Below are positions 1-7,205 of a stretch of 22,341 nt of DNA, in pieces. The DNA comes from an uncultured Clostridium sp. (GTDB lineage Bacteria; Bacillota; Clostridia; TANB77; CAG-508). Each line of letters starts with the position of its first letter. Positions within the stretch are counted from its first letter, which is position 1. The position numbers and the translations under genes were made by a program. The stretch lies in assembly GCA_900555075.1 (NCBI GenBank), contig USJO01000018.1:1-22341 (forward strand). The letters are read 5' to 3'. The notes below the pieces were generated by a model, which ran no database searches, was not told the origin of the DNA, and was given only the letters and a program-made list of their open reading frames with translations.

Positions 1-485
1 TCTCCTCTTCTTGGACCCATTTTATATATTCTTGTATATCCGCCTTGTCTTCCTGAGTATTTTTCAGCGATTTCTCCAAATAATTTTGATGGTAAGTCTA
101 TGTTGTTTCCATCTTTATCTTTTACTTTATTTGTTCTTGCCATTATCTTTCTTCTTGCATTTAATCTTGATGGCATATCTTTTTGTCTTTTTTCTGTTTT
201 TTCTTCTTTTACTACTCTTAAATATTCCTTACCATTTTTGCTCGTAACTTTTTCTAATTCTTTGTTACCTTTACTATCTAATTTTGCTTTAACAACTTTA
301 ACATCTACTGTTTCAAAATTATCTTTTTCTTTGATAGCAATAGCTATTAGATTTTCTGCTAAGCCTCTAACCTCTTTTGCTCTAGCTTCTGTTGTTTCTA
401 TTCTTCCATATACTAATAAATCAGTTGTTAGGTTTTTAAGCATTGCCATTCTTTGGTCTGTTGTTTTTCCTAATTTTCTAGCCAA
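1..485 (-). CDS. rplQ: 50S ribosomal protein L17 (5' part; runs off the window)
   Basis: Large-subunit protein L17 (bL17), which lies near the exit of the peptide tunnel. The frame opens at a TTG at 485, nine bases after GGGAGG, and stays open to base 1 (161 codons). The N-terminus reads LARKLGKTTDQRMAMLKNL and the visible end GGYTRIYKMGPRRG, both L17 hallmarks. The protein is longer than the compact B. subtilis form: about 50 residues, rich in Lys and Glu, are inserted between the first helical region and the segment DMPSRLNARRKIMART. From memory, Lachnospiraceae and related Clostridia have a comparable long L17. The start lies 19 bp after the rpoA stop, as expected for the last gene of the alpha operon. 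TTG is chosen because it directly precedes the conserved ARKLG start and has a good ribosome binding site. Confidence 0.95.
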   Translation of the reverse strand, partial: MARKLGKTTDQRMAMLKNLTTDLLVYGRIETTEARAKEVRGLAENLIAIAIKEKDNFETVDVKVVKAKLDSKGNKELEKVTSKNGKEYLRVVKEEKTEKRQKDMPSRLNARRKIMARTNKVKDKDGNNIDLPSKLFGEIAEKYSGRQGGYTRIYKMGPRRG

Positions 486-504
486 TTTTTTCAGCCTCCC
501 TTTC

Positions 505-1452
505 CTATTCTTCTTCAGAAGCGAAATCTAAATCTAATGAATGTAATTTATTTGTAACTTCGTCTAGTGATTTTTTACCTAGATTTCTTACCTTCATCAT
601 ATCTGCTTCTGTTTTATTTGCTAAGTCTTGTACTGTTGATATATTTGCTCTCTTTAAGCAATTGTATGATCTTACAGATAACTCTAAATCTTCTATAGGC
701 ATTTCTAATATTCTTTCTCTCTTTGATTCAGCTTTTTCTACCATTACTTTTGTATTTTTAGCTGTCTCTGAAAGATCTATAAATAATTCTAAATGTCCTG
801 TCATTACTTTTGCTGCTAAGCTTAATGCTTCATAAGCTTTTAAACTTCCATCTGTCCAAACTTCTATTGTTAATTTGTCATAATCTACTGTTTGACCAAC
901 TCTTGTATTCTCTACTGAGTAATTTACCTTTTTTACTGGTGTGAATATTGAATCTATTGGTAATACATCTATTGCTTGATTTGGAAGTTTGTTTTTTTCT
1001 GCAACATTATATCCTCTACCTTTATCAACAGTCATTTCCATATGTAGAAATCCACCTTCTGCTACTGTTGCTATATGTAGGTCTGGATTTAATATTTCTA
1101 TAGATGAATCTGTTATTATATCTCCTGCTTTAACTTCTCCTTCGCCATTAAAGTCTATTTTTATGGTTTTAACTTCATTTTCATGCATTTTTAATCTTAC
1201 ACTTTTTAAGTTTACAACAATTTCTGGTACATCTTCAATTACATTTGGTATACTAGAAAATTCGTGTAAAACACCTTCAATTTTTACACTTGTTATTGCT
1301 GCTCCAGGTAATGATGATAATAGTATCCTTCTTAATGAGTTTCCTATTGTCATTCCATAACCCCTTTCTAGTGGTTCACATACGAATTTTCCATAGCTTT
1401 CATCCTCGTTTATTGCTAGGCATTCAATATTTGGTTTTTCAAATTCAATCAT
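505..1452 (-). CDS. rpoA: DNA-directed RNA polymerase subunit alpha
   Basis: Alpha subunit of RNA polymerase. Its N-terminal domain dimerises and assembles beta and beta'; its C-terminal domain contacts UP elements and activators. At 315 aa it is full length. Residues 1-235 hold the N-terminal domain with LERGYGMTIGNSLRRILLSS near residues 28-47. Residues 251-310 hold the C-terminal domain with the helix-hairpin-helix stretch SYNCLKRANISTVQDLA and VRNLGKKSLDEV. The ATG is preceded by AGGAGG. It sits between rpsD and rplQ, the usual Bacillota alpha-operon order, and should be expressed from the infA promoter at 3751-3779 and by read-through from upstream. Confidence 0.99.
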   Translation of the reverse strand: MIEFEKPNIECLAINEDESYGKFVCEPLERGYGMTIGNSLRRILLSSLPGAAITSVKIEGVLHEFSSIPNVIEDVPEIVVNLKSVRLKMHENEVKTIKIDFNGEGEVKAGDIITDSSIEILNPDLHIATVAEGGFLHMEMTVDKGRGYNVAEKNKLPNQAIDVLPIDSIFTPVKKVNYSVENTRVGQTVDYDKLTIEVWTDGSLKAYEALSLAAKVMTGHLELFIDLSETAKNTKVMVEKAESKRERILEMPIEDLELSVRSYNCLKRANISTVQDLANKTEADMMKVRNLGKKSLDEVTNKLHSLDLDFASEEE

Positions 1453-1474
1453 TAATTTTAACCTCCTAATTTAG

Positions 1475-1541
1475 TTTTGTATTTAGAATTTTAAAAAAGT
1501 AAAATTCTAAATTCCAAACTCTAAACTCTAAATTCTATTTA
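1475..1541 (-). repeat. Heptad-period AT-rich repeat, rpsD-rpoA spacer
   Basis: Reading the plus strand from 1505 to 1539 gives five consecutive 7-base units of the type TTCTAAA or CTCTAAA. The preceding AGAATTTTA-rich bases form a partial inverted copy. The array starts within a few bases of the rpsD stop. It is one of several heptad arrays in this window's spacers; no function is assigned. Confidence 0.6.
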
Positions 1542-2161
1542 GAATATAACTCTACAATTAAGTGTTCTTCTACTTGAATATCTATATCTGCTCTTGTTGC
1601 TAATCTTAGTACTTTTACTTGTAGTTTATCGTTATCCTTTTCTAACCATTCTGGAATTGGTCTTGCTTTATTTATTTCAATATTTTCTTTTATTGTTTTG
1701 TTATCTTGTTTGATTTCTCTAACAGATATTACATCTCCTGCCTTTATTAGATATGATGGAATATCTACTTTTTTACCATTTACATCAAAATGACCATGGT
1801 TTACAAATTGTCTTGCTTGTGCTCTAGAAGCTCCAAATCCTGCTCTATATACAACATTATCTAGTCTACTTTCTAATATTTGTAGCAAGTTTTCACCTGT
1901 AATACCTTTTTTATTTTCAGCCATTTCGAAATATTTTCTAAATTGCTTTTCTCCTACTCCATAAAAAGATTTTGTTTTTTGCTTTTCTCTTAATTGTGTT
2001 CCATATTCAGATAATTTTTTCTTTCCTTGTCCATGTTCACCTGGTGCATAGTTTCTTCTTGTTACACTACATTTATCTGTATAACATCTTGAACCTTTTA
2101 AGAACAATTTTTGCCCTTCCCTACGGCAAATACGACATTGTTCGTCTTTATATCTTGACAT
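1535..2161 (-). CDS. rpsD: 30S ribosomal protein S4
   Basis: Primary 16S rRNA-binding protein that nucleates the 5' domain of the small subunit and contributes to decoding fidelity. At 208 aa it is the usual length. Cys9, Cys12, Cys26 and Cys31 form the N-terminal zinc-binding set found in the C+ paralogue of S4, here with SRCYTDKCSVTRRNYAPGEH. The S4 RNA-binding domain covers about residues 98-160 (ESRLDNVVYRAGFGASRAQA). The ATG follows GGAGG by six bases. It lies between rpsK and rpoA as in other Bacillota. In many bacteria S4 represses its own operon through a leader pseudoknot; no such structure could be assigned here. Confidence 0.99.
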   Translation of the reverse strand: MSRYKDEQCRICRREGQKLFLKGSRCYTDKCSVTRRNYAPGEHGQGKKKLSEYGTQLREKQKTKSFYGVGEKQFRKYFEMAENKKGITGENLLQILESRLDNVVYRAGFGASRAQARQFVNHGHFDVNGKKVDIPSYLIKAGDVISVREIKQDNKTIKENIEINKARPIPEWLEKDNDKLQVKVLRLATRADIDIQVEEHLIVELYSK

Positions 2162-2191
2162 TGTCTTTCCTCCATTTCTTTATTTTTTAGT

Positions 2192-2272
2192 GAATAATGA
2201 ATAGTAAAATGAAGAATAAATAATTCCAGTCAATTATTAATTATTCATTATTAATTATTCATTATTAATTAA
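2192..2272 (-). repeat. Heptad tandem repeat TTATTAA/TTATTCA, rpsK-rpsD spacer
   Basis: Bases 2234-2268 on the plus strand are five perfect alternating 7-mers, TTATTAA and TTATTCA, that is a 14-bp unit repeated 2.5 times. Bases 2192-2206 contain the inverted version (TGAATAATGAATAG), so the whole spacer can fold back. It occupies most of the 116 bp between rpsK and rpsD. This is the cleanest heptad array in the window. Confidence 0.75.
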
Positions 2273-2277
2273 TATGT

Positions 2278-2673
2278 TTAAACTCTTCTTCTTTTTGGTG
2301 GTCTACAACCATTATGTGGAATTGGTGTTACATCCTTTATTGCTGTAATTTCTAATCCTGCTGTTTGTAATGATCTTATAGCAGCTTCTCTTCCAGAACC
2401 TGGACCCTTTACAAATACTGCAACACTTTTTAATCCATGTTCCATTCCTGCTTTTGCTGCTGTTAATGCTGCTTCTCCTGCAGCAAATGGTGTGCTTTTT
2501 CTTGAACCTTTGAATCCTAATTCTCCAGCACTTGCCCATGAAATTACATTTCCTCTTTCATCTGTAATTGTAACTATTGTATTATTAAAACTAGAATGAA
2601 TATGTGCTTCTCCTTTTTCAATGTTTTTTCTATCTCTTCTTCTAGTTACTTTTTGTGTTGTTGGTTTTGCCAT
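2278..2673 (-). CDS. rpsK: 30S ribosomal protein S11
   Basis: Small-subunit platform protein near the mRNA exit and E site. At 131 aa it is full length, with the conserved body AHIHSSFNNTIVTITDERGN, the AGMEHGLKSVAVFVKGPG segment and the invariant C-terminus NGCRPPKRRRV. The ATG follows GGGAGG with normal spacing. It lies between rpsM and rpsD, as expected for the alpha operon. Nothing unusual is seen in the protein. Confidence 0.99.
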   Translation of the reverse strand: MAKPTTQKVTRRRDRKNIEKGEAHIHSSFNNTIVTITDERGNVISWASAGELGFKGSRKSTPFAAGEAALTAAKAGMEHGLKSVAVFVKGPGSGREAAIRSLQTAGLEITAIKDVTPIPHNGCRPPKRRRV

Positions 2674-2694
2674 TTAGCTTTTCCTCCCTTTTTT

Positions 2695-2815
2695 ATTATT
2701 AATGAATATGAATAATTAATAGTAAGTAATGAATAATTTTGGTTATCTTTCGCTAGTTCCTAGCAAAGAACTTCATTAGAGACTATTTTTTCATTTTTCA
2801 TTTTATTTTCTATTT
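2695..2815 (-). repeat. Heptad repeats flanking a small hairpin, rpsM-rpsK spacer
   Basis: The 136-bp spacer holds two degenerate 7-bp arrays: about 2695-2737 (units like TGAATAA) and about 2784-2815 (units like ATTTTTC or TTTCTAT). Between them, 2747-2768 is a hairpin: CTTT-C-GCTAG and CTAGCAAAG pair around a TTC loop, 9 bp with one bulged base. The hairpin is not followed by a T-run on the transcribed strand, so it is not called a terminator. Confidence 0.5.
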
Positions 2816-3178
2816 ACTGCTTTTTTTGCTTACTACTTTTCTTGGACCTTTTCTTGTTCTTGCATTTGTTTTTGTTCTTTGTCCTCTTACTGGTAAGCTT
2901 CTTCTATGTCTCATTCCTCTAAAGCATCCTATTTCTGTAAGTCTTTTAATGTTTAAAGCTACTTCTCTTTTTAAATCACCTTCAACTTTGTAACCTTCCA
3001 TAGCTTTTCTTATTGCTTGAACTTGGTCATCTGTTAAATCTTTTACTCTAATATCTGGATTAACTTTAGCTTCAGCTAATATTTTATTAGAGCTTGCTCT
3101 TCCTATTCCGTAGATGTATGTTAGTCCTATTTCTACTCTTTTTTCTTTTGGTAAGTCAACACCTGCTATACGTGCCAT
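2810..3178 (-). CDS. rpsM: 30S ribosomal protein S13
   Basis: Head protein of the small subunit that contacts the P-site tRNA and forms bridges with the 50S subunit. At 122 aa it is full length. Residues from MARIAGVDLPKEKRVEIGLT carry the conserved N-terminal domain; the basic tail is RGMRHRRSLPVRGQRTKTNA followed by RTRKGPRKVV. The ATG follows GAGGTG. It is separated from rpmJ by a 121-bp AT-rich spacer in which no convincing promoter or terminator was found. Confidence 0.99.
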   Translation of the reverse strand: MARIAGVDLPKEKRVEIGLTYIYGIGRASSNKILAEAKVNPDIRVKDLTDDQVQAIRKAMEGYKVEGDLKREVALNIKRLTEIGCFRGMRHRRSLPVRGQRTKTNARTRKGPRKVVSKKSSK

Positions 3179-3299
3179 ATTTTTCTTTCACCTCTTTAAT
3201 TAAATTTTAATTTTGGATTGTATATATTAATAAATAAAAATAGATATTCTTAATTTATAAGACAGCCGCACTATTTTTATATATTAGCAAATTAAATAA

Positions 3300-3413
3300 T
3301 TATCCCTGTCTTTGCTTATGTTTAGGGTTTTCACAAATCACTCTAGTAACGCCTTTTCTTTTAATTATTTTGCATTTTTCACACATTTTTTTTACTGATG
3401 GTCTTACTTTCAT
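3300..3413 (-). CDS. rpmJ: 50S ribosomal protein L36
   Basis: A 37-residue zinc-ribbon protein of the large subunit that binds 23S rRNA near the peptidyl transferase region. The sequence begins MKVRPSVKKMCEKCKIIKRK and ends ENPKHKQRQG. Cys11, Cys14, Cys27 and His32 are the zinc ligands, so this is the C+ form. The ATG at 3413 is preceded by GAGGTGAATGAA. It sits between infA and rpsM, the standard location. Confidence 0.98.
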   Translation of the reverse strand: MKVRPSVKKMCEKCKIIKRKGVTRVICENPKHKQRQG

Positions 3414-3426
3414 TTCATTCACCTCG

Positions 3427-3476
3427 TTTTAGAATTTGAAAATTAGATTTTTAGATATTTAATCTCTAAAATCTAT
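3427..3476 (-). repeat. Heptad-period repeat, infA-rpmJ spacer
   Basis: About seven degenerate 7-base units of the type TAGAATT or TAGATTT follow each other on the plus strand and fill the spacer between the infA stop and the rpmJ ribosome binding site. The units are more diverged than those at 2234-2268, so the call rests on period and composition. Confidence 0.4.
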
Positions 3477-3491
3477 ATTATTTTTATTTTT

Positions 3492-3710
3492 TTATTTATC
3501 ACGCCATGTAATTCTTCCTTTAGTTAAATCATATGGTGACAATTCTAATCTTACTTTATCTCCTGGAAGTATTTTTATATAGTTCATTCTAAGTTTTCCT
3601 GAAATATGAGCTAATACTTGATGTCCGTTTTCAAGTTCCACTTTAAATTGTGTATTAGGTAAACTTTCAATTACTTTTCCTTCTACTTCTATAACATCTT
3701 CTTTAGACAA
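3492..3710 (-). CDS. infA: Translation initiation factor IF-1
   Basis: S1-like OB-fold factor that binds the A site of the 30S subunit during initiation with IF-2 and IF-3. At 72 aa it has exactly the usual length and reads MSKEDVIEVEGKVIESLPNT, with ENGHQVLAHISGKLRMNYIK and the end KGRITWRDK. The start is a TTG at 3708-3710, eight bases after GGAGG; no better ATG exists in frame. It is the first gene after the strong internal promoter at 3751-3779. The KOW-domain (L14e-like) gene often found between map and infA in Bacillota is absent, because only 57 bp separate the two genes. Confidence 0.99.
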   Translation of the reverse strand: MSKEDVIEVEGKVIESLPNTQFKVELENGHQVLAHISGKLRMNYIKILPGDKVRLELSPYDLTKGRITWRDK

Positions 3711-3750
3711 AACAAATTCCTCCTATTTTAGCTTTTACATTAACTTGTAT

Positions 3751-3779
3751 ATTATATACTATTTTATTTAAATTGTCAA
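3751..3779 (-). promoter_or_regulatory. Consensus sigma-A promoter for infA-rpmJ-rpsM-rpsK-rpsD-rpoA-rplQ
   Basis: On the minus strand TTGACA (plus 3774-3779) and TATAAT (plus 3751-3756) are separated by exactly 17 bp, matching the consensus at all 12 hexamer positions. The predicted start point is near 3744, giving an infA leader of about 35 nt. The -35 hexamer is made by the last Leu-Thr codons of map (TTG ACA), so it overlaps the coding region. It would let the alpha-operon part be transcribed independently of the S10 and spc parts. Confidence 0.75.
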
Positions 3780-4535
3780 TATTTCCGGCTCTTTTTCCGT
3801 AATTAAAATTGTATTTTCATAATGTGCAGCCAGACTTCCATCATCAGTTACTATCGTCCACCCATCTTCTAGTTCACATATCTTTGTATTTTGCATGACT
3901 ACCATAGGTTCTACTGCTATAGTCATACCAGGAATAAGTCTTATACCTTTTCCAGCTTTTCCATAATTTGGAACAGCTGGTTCTTCGTGCATTTGTCTTC
4001 CTATTCCATGACCTTCAAATTCTTTAATAACTGAATATCCATTTTTATTTACAAATTCACCTACTGCGTGAGAGATATCACCTATTCTGTTGCCTGCTTT
4101 TGCAAATCTTATGCCTTCATAAAAAGCTTGTTTTGTTACCTCTACTAGCCTTTTGGCTTCCTGTGTTGTCTCCTTAACAATATATGTTCTTGCACAATCT
4201 CCATGAAATCCATTTTTATAAACCACTAAATCAACACTTACAATATCCCCATCTTTTAGAATTTCTTTTTTGGATGGTATTCCATGTATTATAACATCAT
4301 TTACTGAAACACATAGTGTTGCAGGAAAAGGTTCAATACCCTTTTCTGGATGTGGATAGTTTTTTTGCGCTGGAATAGCATTTTGATTTCTTATAAAGTT
4401 TTCTGCTACTTTATCTAATTCAAATGTTGATACTCCTGGTTTTATATGTTTTTCAACTTCTTTTTGAGTTAGATTGGCTATCTTGCAAGCTTCTCTCATT
4501 AACTCAATTTCTCTTTTTGATTTTATTTCAATCAA
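3768..4535 (-). CDS. map: Methionine aminopeptidase type I
   Basis: Cytosolic metalloenzyme that removes the initiator methionine from nascent proteins. From the chosen TTG at 4535 it is 255 aa, starting MIEIKSKREIELMREACKIA. Candidate substrate and metal residues in family order are His84 (IIHGIP), Asp102 (SVDLVV), Asp113 (HGDCART), His176 (EGHGIG), Glu209 (VEPM) and Glu240 (AHYENT). An AGGAT motif lies about nine bases upstream of this TTG. A longer in-frame reading from a TTG at 4592 would add 19 residues encoded by a repeat-like hairpin and lacks a ribosome binding site, so it is rejected. A short insertion (PHPEKGIE) precedes the conserved CVSVND segment. It follows adk as in most spc operons. 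Confidence 0.96.
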   Translation of the reverse strand: MIEIKSKREIELMREACKIANLTQKEVEKHIKPGVSTFELDKVAENFIRNQNAIPAQKNYPHPEKGIEPFPATLCVSVNDVIIHGIPSKKEILKDGDIVSVDLVVYKNGFHGDCARTYIVKETTQEAKRLVEVTKQAFYEGIRFAKAGNRIGDISHAVGEFVNKNGYSVIKEFEGHGIGRQMHEEPAVPNYGKAGKGIRLIPGMTIAVEPMVVMQNTKICELEDGWTIVTDDGSLAAHYENTILITEKEPEILTI

Positions 4536-4576
4536 TTCTATTACATCCTTATTAAATTTGTTTTTTTGTTTTTCTG

Positions 4577-4606
4577 ATGAGCAGATACACAAGGTCTGCC
4601 CCTACA
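4577..4606 (-). repeat. REP-like short hairpin in the adk-map spacer
   Basis: On the minus strand GGGCAGA and TCTGCTC can pair (7 bp, one G-U) around a 9-base loop, within the context TAGGGGCAGACC. It is much richer in G and C than its surroundings and fills part of the 75-bp adk-map gap. From memory, GTAGGGGCRRAC-type palindromes are dispersed intergenic repeats in many bacterial genomes; a second copy cannot be checked from this window. Confidence 0.4.
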
Positions 4607-4610
4607 TTTC

Positions 4611-5264
4611 TTATTTTAATTTATTTTCAATTTCTTTAGCCACATCATAAGATGTTCTACCAGCTTTGTCTCCAGCATATTCTGTTCTTAGTATATTTTT
4701 TTCTTCATAATATTTTATTAGTTCTTCTGAAGTTTTTTTATACACTTCTAATCTATTTTGAACAATTTCTGGTTTTTGATCTTCTCTTTGATATAAATCT
4801 CCTCCACACACATCACATTTTCCTTCAATTTTTGGTGGATTAAATACTATATTATATATTGCTGTGCAACCTCTGCAGCTTCTTCTATTTGAAATTCTTT
4901 TAACTATTTCATCAAATGGTACATCAATATTTAAAGCCATATCTACCTTATTTGCTTTTGATTTCAATAACTCATCTAATATAATTGCTTGATTCTTTGT
5001 TCTTGGAAATCCATCTAATATAGCTCCATTTATAATATCGTCCTCTTCCATTCTCTTTTCTAACATTTTTACTGTTAATTCATCAGGAACTAGTTCTCCT
5101 TTGTCTATATATTTCTTAGCTTCTTTTCCTAGTTCTGTCTCATTTTTTAGATTTTCTCTAAATAAGTCTCCTGTTGAAATATGTGCTAGTTTTAAGTTTT
5201 CAGCTAAAATTTTTCCAACTGTTCCCTTTCCACTACCTGGTGCACCTAATAATACTATAAACAT
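4611..5264 (-). CDS. adk: Adenylate kinase (zinc-binding type)
   Basis: Catalyses ATP + AMP to 2 ADP in the cytosol. At 217 aa it is the long form with a LID domain. The P-loop GAPGSGKGT is at residues 7-15, the AMP-binding stretch HISTGDLFRENL at 28-39, and DGFPRT at 84-89. Cys130, Cys133, Cys150 and Cys153 form the structural zinc site of the LID seen in many Gram-positive adenylate kinases. The ATG follows GGAG with eight bases of spacing. It is located between secY and map, the usual spc-operon site. Confidence 0.98.
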   Translation of the reverse strand: MFIVLLGAPGSGKGTVGKILAENLKLAHISTGDLFRENLKNETELGKEAKKYIDKGELVPDELTVKMLEKRMEEDDIINGAILDGFPRTKNQAIILDELLKSKANKVDMALNIDVPFDEIVKRISNRRSCRGCTAIYNIVFNPPKIEGKCDVCGGDLYQREDQKPEIVQNRLEVYKKTSEELIKYYEEKNILRTEYAGDKAGRTSYDVAKEIENKLK

Positions 5265-5293
5265 AAATATTTCTCCTTTACTTATTAAAAATA

Positions 5294-5372
5294 TTAGAGT
5301 TAGACCTAAAGCCAGTAAGCTTGCTTCGTTTTGATTTCAAAACAATACCTTAGTTCTAACTTCTAACCTCTA
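5294..5372 (-). repeat. Imperfect inverted repeat with heptad units, secY-adk spacer
   Basis: TTAGAGTTAGACCTAA at 5294-5309 is nearly complementary to TTAGTTCTAACTTCTAA at 5350-5366, so the 105-bp spacer can form a long imperfect hairpin. Inside it, GTTTTGATTTCAAAAC (5328-5343) is a perfect 7-bp stem with a 2-base loop. The right arm contains two exact TTCTAAC heptads (5354-5367) and abuts the secY stop codon. Confidence 0.5.
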
Positions 5373-6707
5373 TTCTAAGAATCCTTTATAGTGTCTCATT
5401 ACTAACCTTGATTCTAGTTGTTGTACTGTTTCTAATGCAACTCCTACTACGATTAATATTGAAGTTCCACCAAAAGTTATATTTAAGTTTGTAAAACTTA
5501 AAAGCATTGGTAATATAGCAATTAAGCTTAAGAATAATCCTCCAAATAATGTTAATTTCTTCATTATTGATGATAAATATTCTGTTGTTGGTTTTCCTGC
5601 TCTAATACCTGGTATAAATCCGCCATTTTTCTTTATATTATTAGATACTTCTGCTGGATTAAATGTTGCATAAGTATAAAAGTAAGTAAATGCTATTATC
5701 AATAATAAATATATAATGGCATTTGCAATTGTGTATCCCATTCCAAACTGTGCAGATGATGTTGACATTGAAAATTTATAAACTCCTGCCCAAAAACCTG
5801 AAGCTGTATCAATATTGCTATTAAACATTGGAATTATCATTGCTGGAAATGTCAGTAATGATGATGCAAATATAACTGGCATTACACCTGCCATTGCAAG
5901 TTTTAGTGGTATATGAGTATTTTGTCCTCCATACATTTTTCTTCCAACTACTTTTTTAGCATATTGTACTGGTATTCTTCTTTCAGCTTCCTGTACAAAT
6001 ACAACTCCTGCGACTAATAATAGCGCTCCTATAATTATAGCAATTGCTGTTATTATTCCTGTTGTACTAATTCCAACTCCTGCAGTATAAATCAATCTAG
6101 AAAGAGTTGAAATAGCTGTTGGTAATGAAGATATAATACCAATAAAGATTATTAATGATATTCCATTTCCAATACCCTTACTTGTAATCTGTTCTCCAAG
6201 CCACATTAAAAATGCTGTTCCTGCCACTAATGACAATACAAATATAGCTCCTGTTCCAAATCCTGGATTTACAAAAACTCCATATCCTTTATAAGCATTG
6301 CTATATGTTAAATAAAGTCCTATAGCTTCTACTAATGCAAGTACTAATGTAAGTACTTTTGTATATGCATTAATTTTTTGTTTTCCTTCTTCTCCACCTT
6401 CTTTAATTAATTTCTCTAAAGAAGGAATTACCATACCTAGTAATTGAATGACAATTGAAGCAGTAATGTATGGTGTAATTGTCATTGCGAATACTGACAG
6501 CTTTGAAAAAGCTCCTCCGGAAATTATGTCAATTAGTCCGGAAATTGAATTTGTTGCTTTTGATCTAAAAATATCTAGTGCAACGCCGTCTACTCCTGGA
6601 ACTGTAATATGACATCCAAATCTAAATATTACTATTAATAGTAATGTATATAATATTCTTTTTCTAATTTCTGGTGTTTTTAAGGCATTTTTTATTGTTT
6701 TAAACAA
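5370..6707 (-). CDS. secY: Protein translocase subunit SecY
   Basis: Channel-forming membrane subunit of the SecYEG translocon. It exports unfolded preproteins with SecA and inserts membrane proteins with the ribosome. At 445 aa it is the usual length with ten predicted membrane segments. Recognisable segments are RFGCHITVPGVD near the plug, SGGAFSKLSVFAMTITPYIT, the cytosolic loop QEAERRIPVQYAKK and the C-terminal MRHYKGFLE. The start is a TTG at 6707, one base after the rplO stop, with GAGGTGA six bases upstream; the downstream MFKTIKNALKTPEIRKRI matches family N-termini. This coupling to rplO is typical of spc operons. Confidence 0.98.
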   Translation of the reverse strand: MFKTIKNALKTPEIRKRILYTLLLIVIFRFGCHITVPGVDGVALDIFRSKATNSISGLIDIISGGAFSKLSVFAMTITPYITASIVIQLLGMVIPSLEKLIKEGGEEGKQKINAYTKVLTLVLALVEAIGLYLTYSNAYKGYGVFVNPGFGTGAIFVLSLVAGTAFLMWLGEQITSKGIGNGISLIIFIGIISSLPTAISTLSRLIYTAGVGISTTGIITAIAIIIGALLLVAGVVFVQEAERRIPVQYAKKVVGRKMYGGQNTHIPLKLAMAGVMPVIFASSLLTFPAMIIPMFNSNIDTASGFWAGVYKFSMSTSSAQFGMGYTIANAIIYLLLIIAFTYFYTYATFNPAEVSNNIKKNGGFIPGIRAGKPTTEYLSSIMKKLTLFGGLFLSLIAILPMLLSFTNLNITFGGTSILIVVGVALETVQQLESRLVMRHYKGFLE

Positions 6708-6708
6708 A

Positions 6709-7143
6709 TTAAATCACCTCTACTTTTCCACCAGCTGCTTCAATTGCCTTTGAAGCTGATGCTGTGAATCTGTTTGCTTTAACTGTTAATTTCTTTTCAA
6801 GTTTTCCTGTACCTAAAACAACAATTCCATCATTTACTTTGCTGATTATTCCATCTTTTATTAAACTTTCAGCTGTAACTTCTTCAGTTGTTGCTTTATT
6901 TAACATTGTTAAAGTTACTTCTGTGTATGTCTTAGCAAAAATGTTTTTAAATCCTCTTTTAGGTAATCTTCTATATAATGGTGTTTGACCACCTTCGAAT
7001 CCACGTCTTACTCCTCCGCCAGTTCTTGCTTTTTGACCTTTATGTCCTCTACCAGAAGTTTTTCCAAGACCTGAACCCATTCCACGTCCAACTCTTTTTC
7101 TTGTTTCTGTTTTTGTAGCTGACTTTATGTTTCCTAATTCCAT
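6709..7143 (-). CDS. rplO: 50S ribosomal protein L15
   Basis: Large-subunit assembly protein that bridges several 23S rRNA domains. It is 144 aa from the ATG at 7143, which lies six bases after GAAGGAGGG; a longer in-frame reading from 7170 would place coding sequence over this ribosome binding site and is rejected. The N-terminal glycine- and arginine-rich tail includes KRVGRGMGSGLGKTSGRGHK and the body RRLPKRGFKN, typical of L15. It follows rpsE directly: the rpmD gene normally between them is missing and only 62 bp separate the two genes. Confidence 0.98.
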   Translation of the reverse strand: MELGNIKSATKTETRKRVGRGMGSGLGKTSGRGHKGQKARTGGGVRRGFEGGQTPLYRRLPKRGFKNIFAKTYTEVTLTMLNKATTEEVTAESLIKDGIISKVNDGIVVLGTGKLEKKLTVKANRFTASASKAIEAAGGKVEVI

Positions 7144-7205
7144 CGATTTTCCCTCCTTCAAAATTTGCATAAGTATTTTATCTTTTATTCTTACAAAGCA
7201 TGCAT

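Noticed and set aside
989..1360. Plus-strand frame inside rpoA, and similar plus-strand frames inside most ribosomal genes
   Set aside because: All are antisense shadows of highly conserved minus-strand genes in an AT-rich genome.
2234..2268. CRISPR-like array
   Set aside because: Units are 7 bp with no spacers between them and there are no cas genes; this is a simple tandem repeat.
4536..4592. N-terminal extension of map from the TTG at 4592
   Set aside because: No ribosome binding site precedes it, it is coded by a repeat-like hairpin, and the TTG at 4535 gives the normal family N-terminus with AGGAT upstream.
7144..7170. Longer rplO starting at 7170
   Set aside because: It would translate the GAAGGAGGG that serves the ATG at 7143 and adds residues not found in L15.
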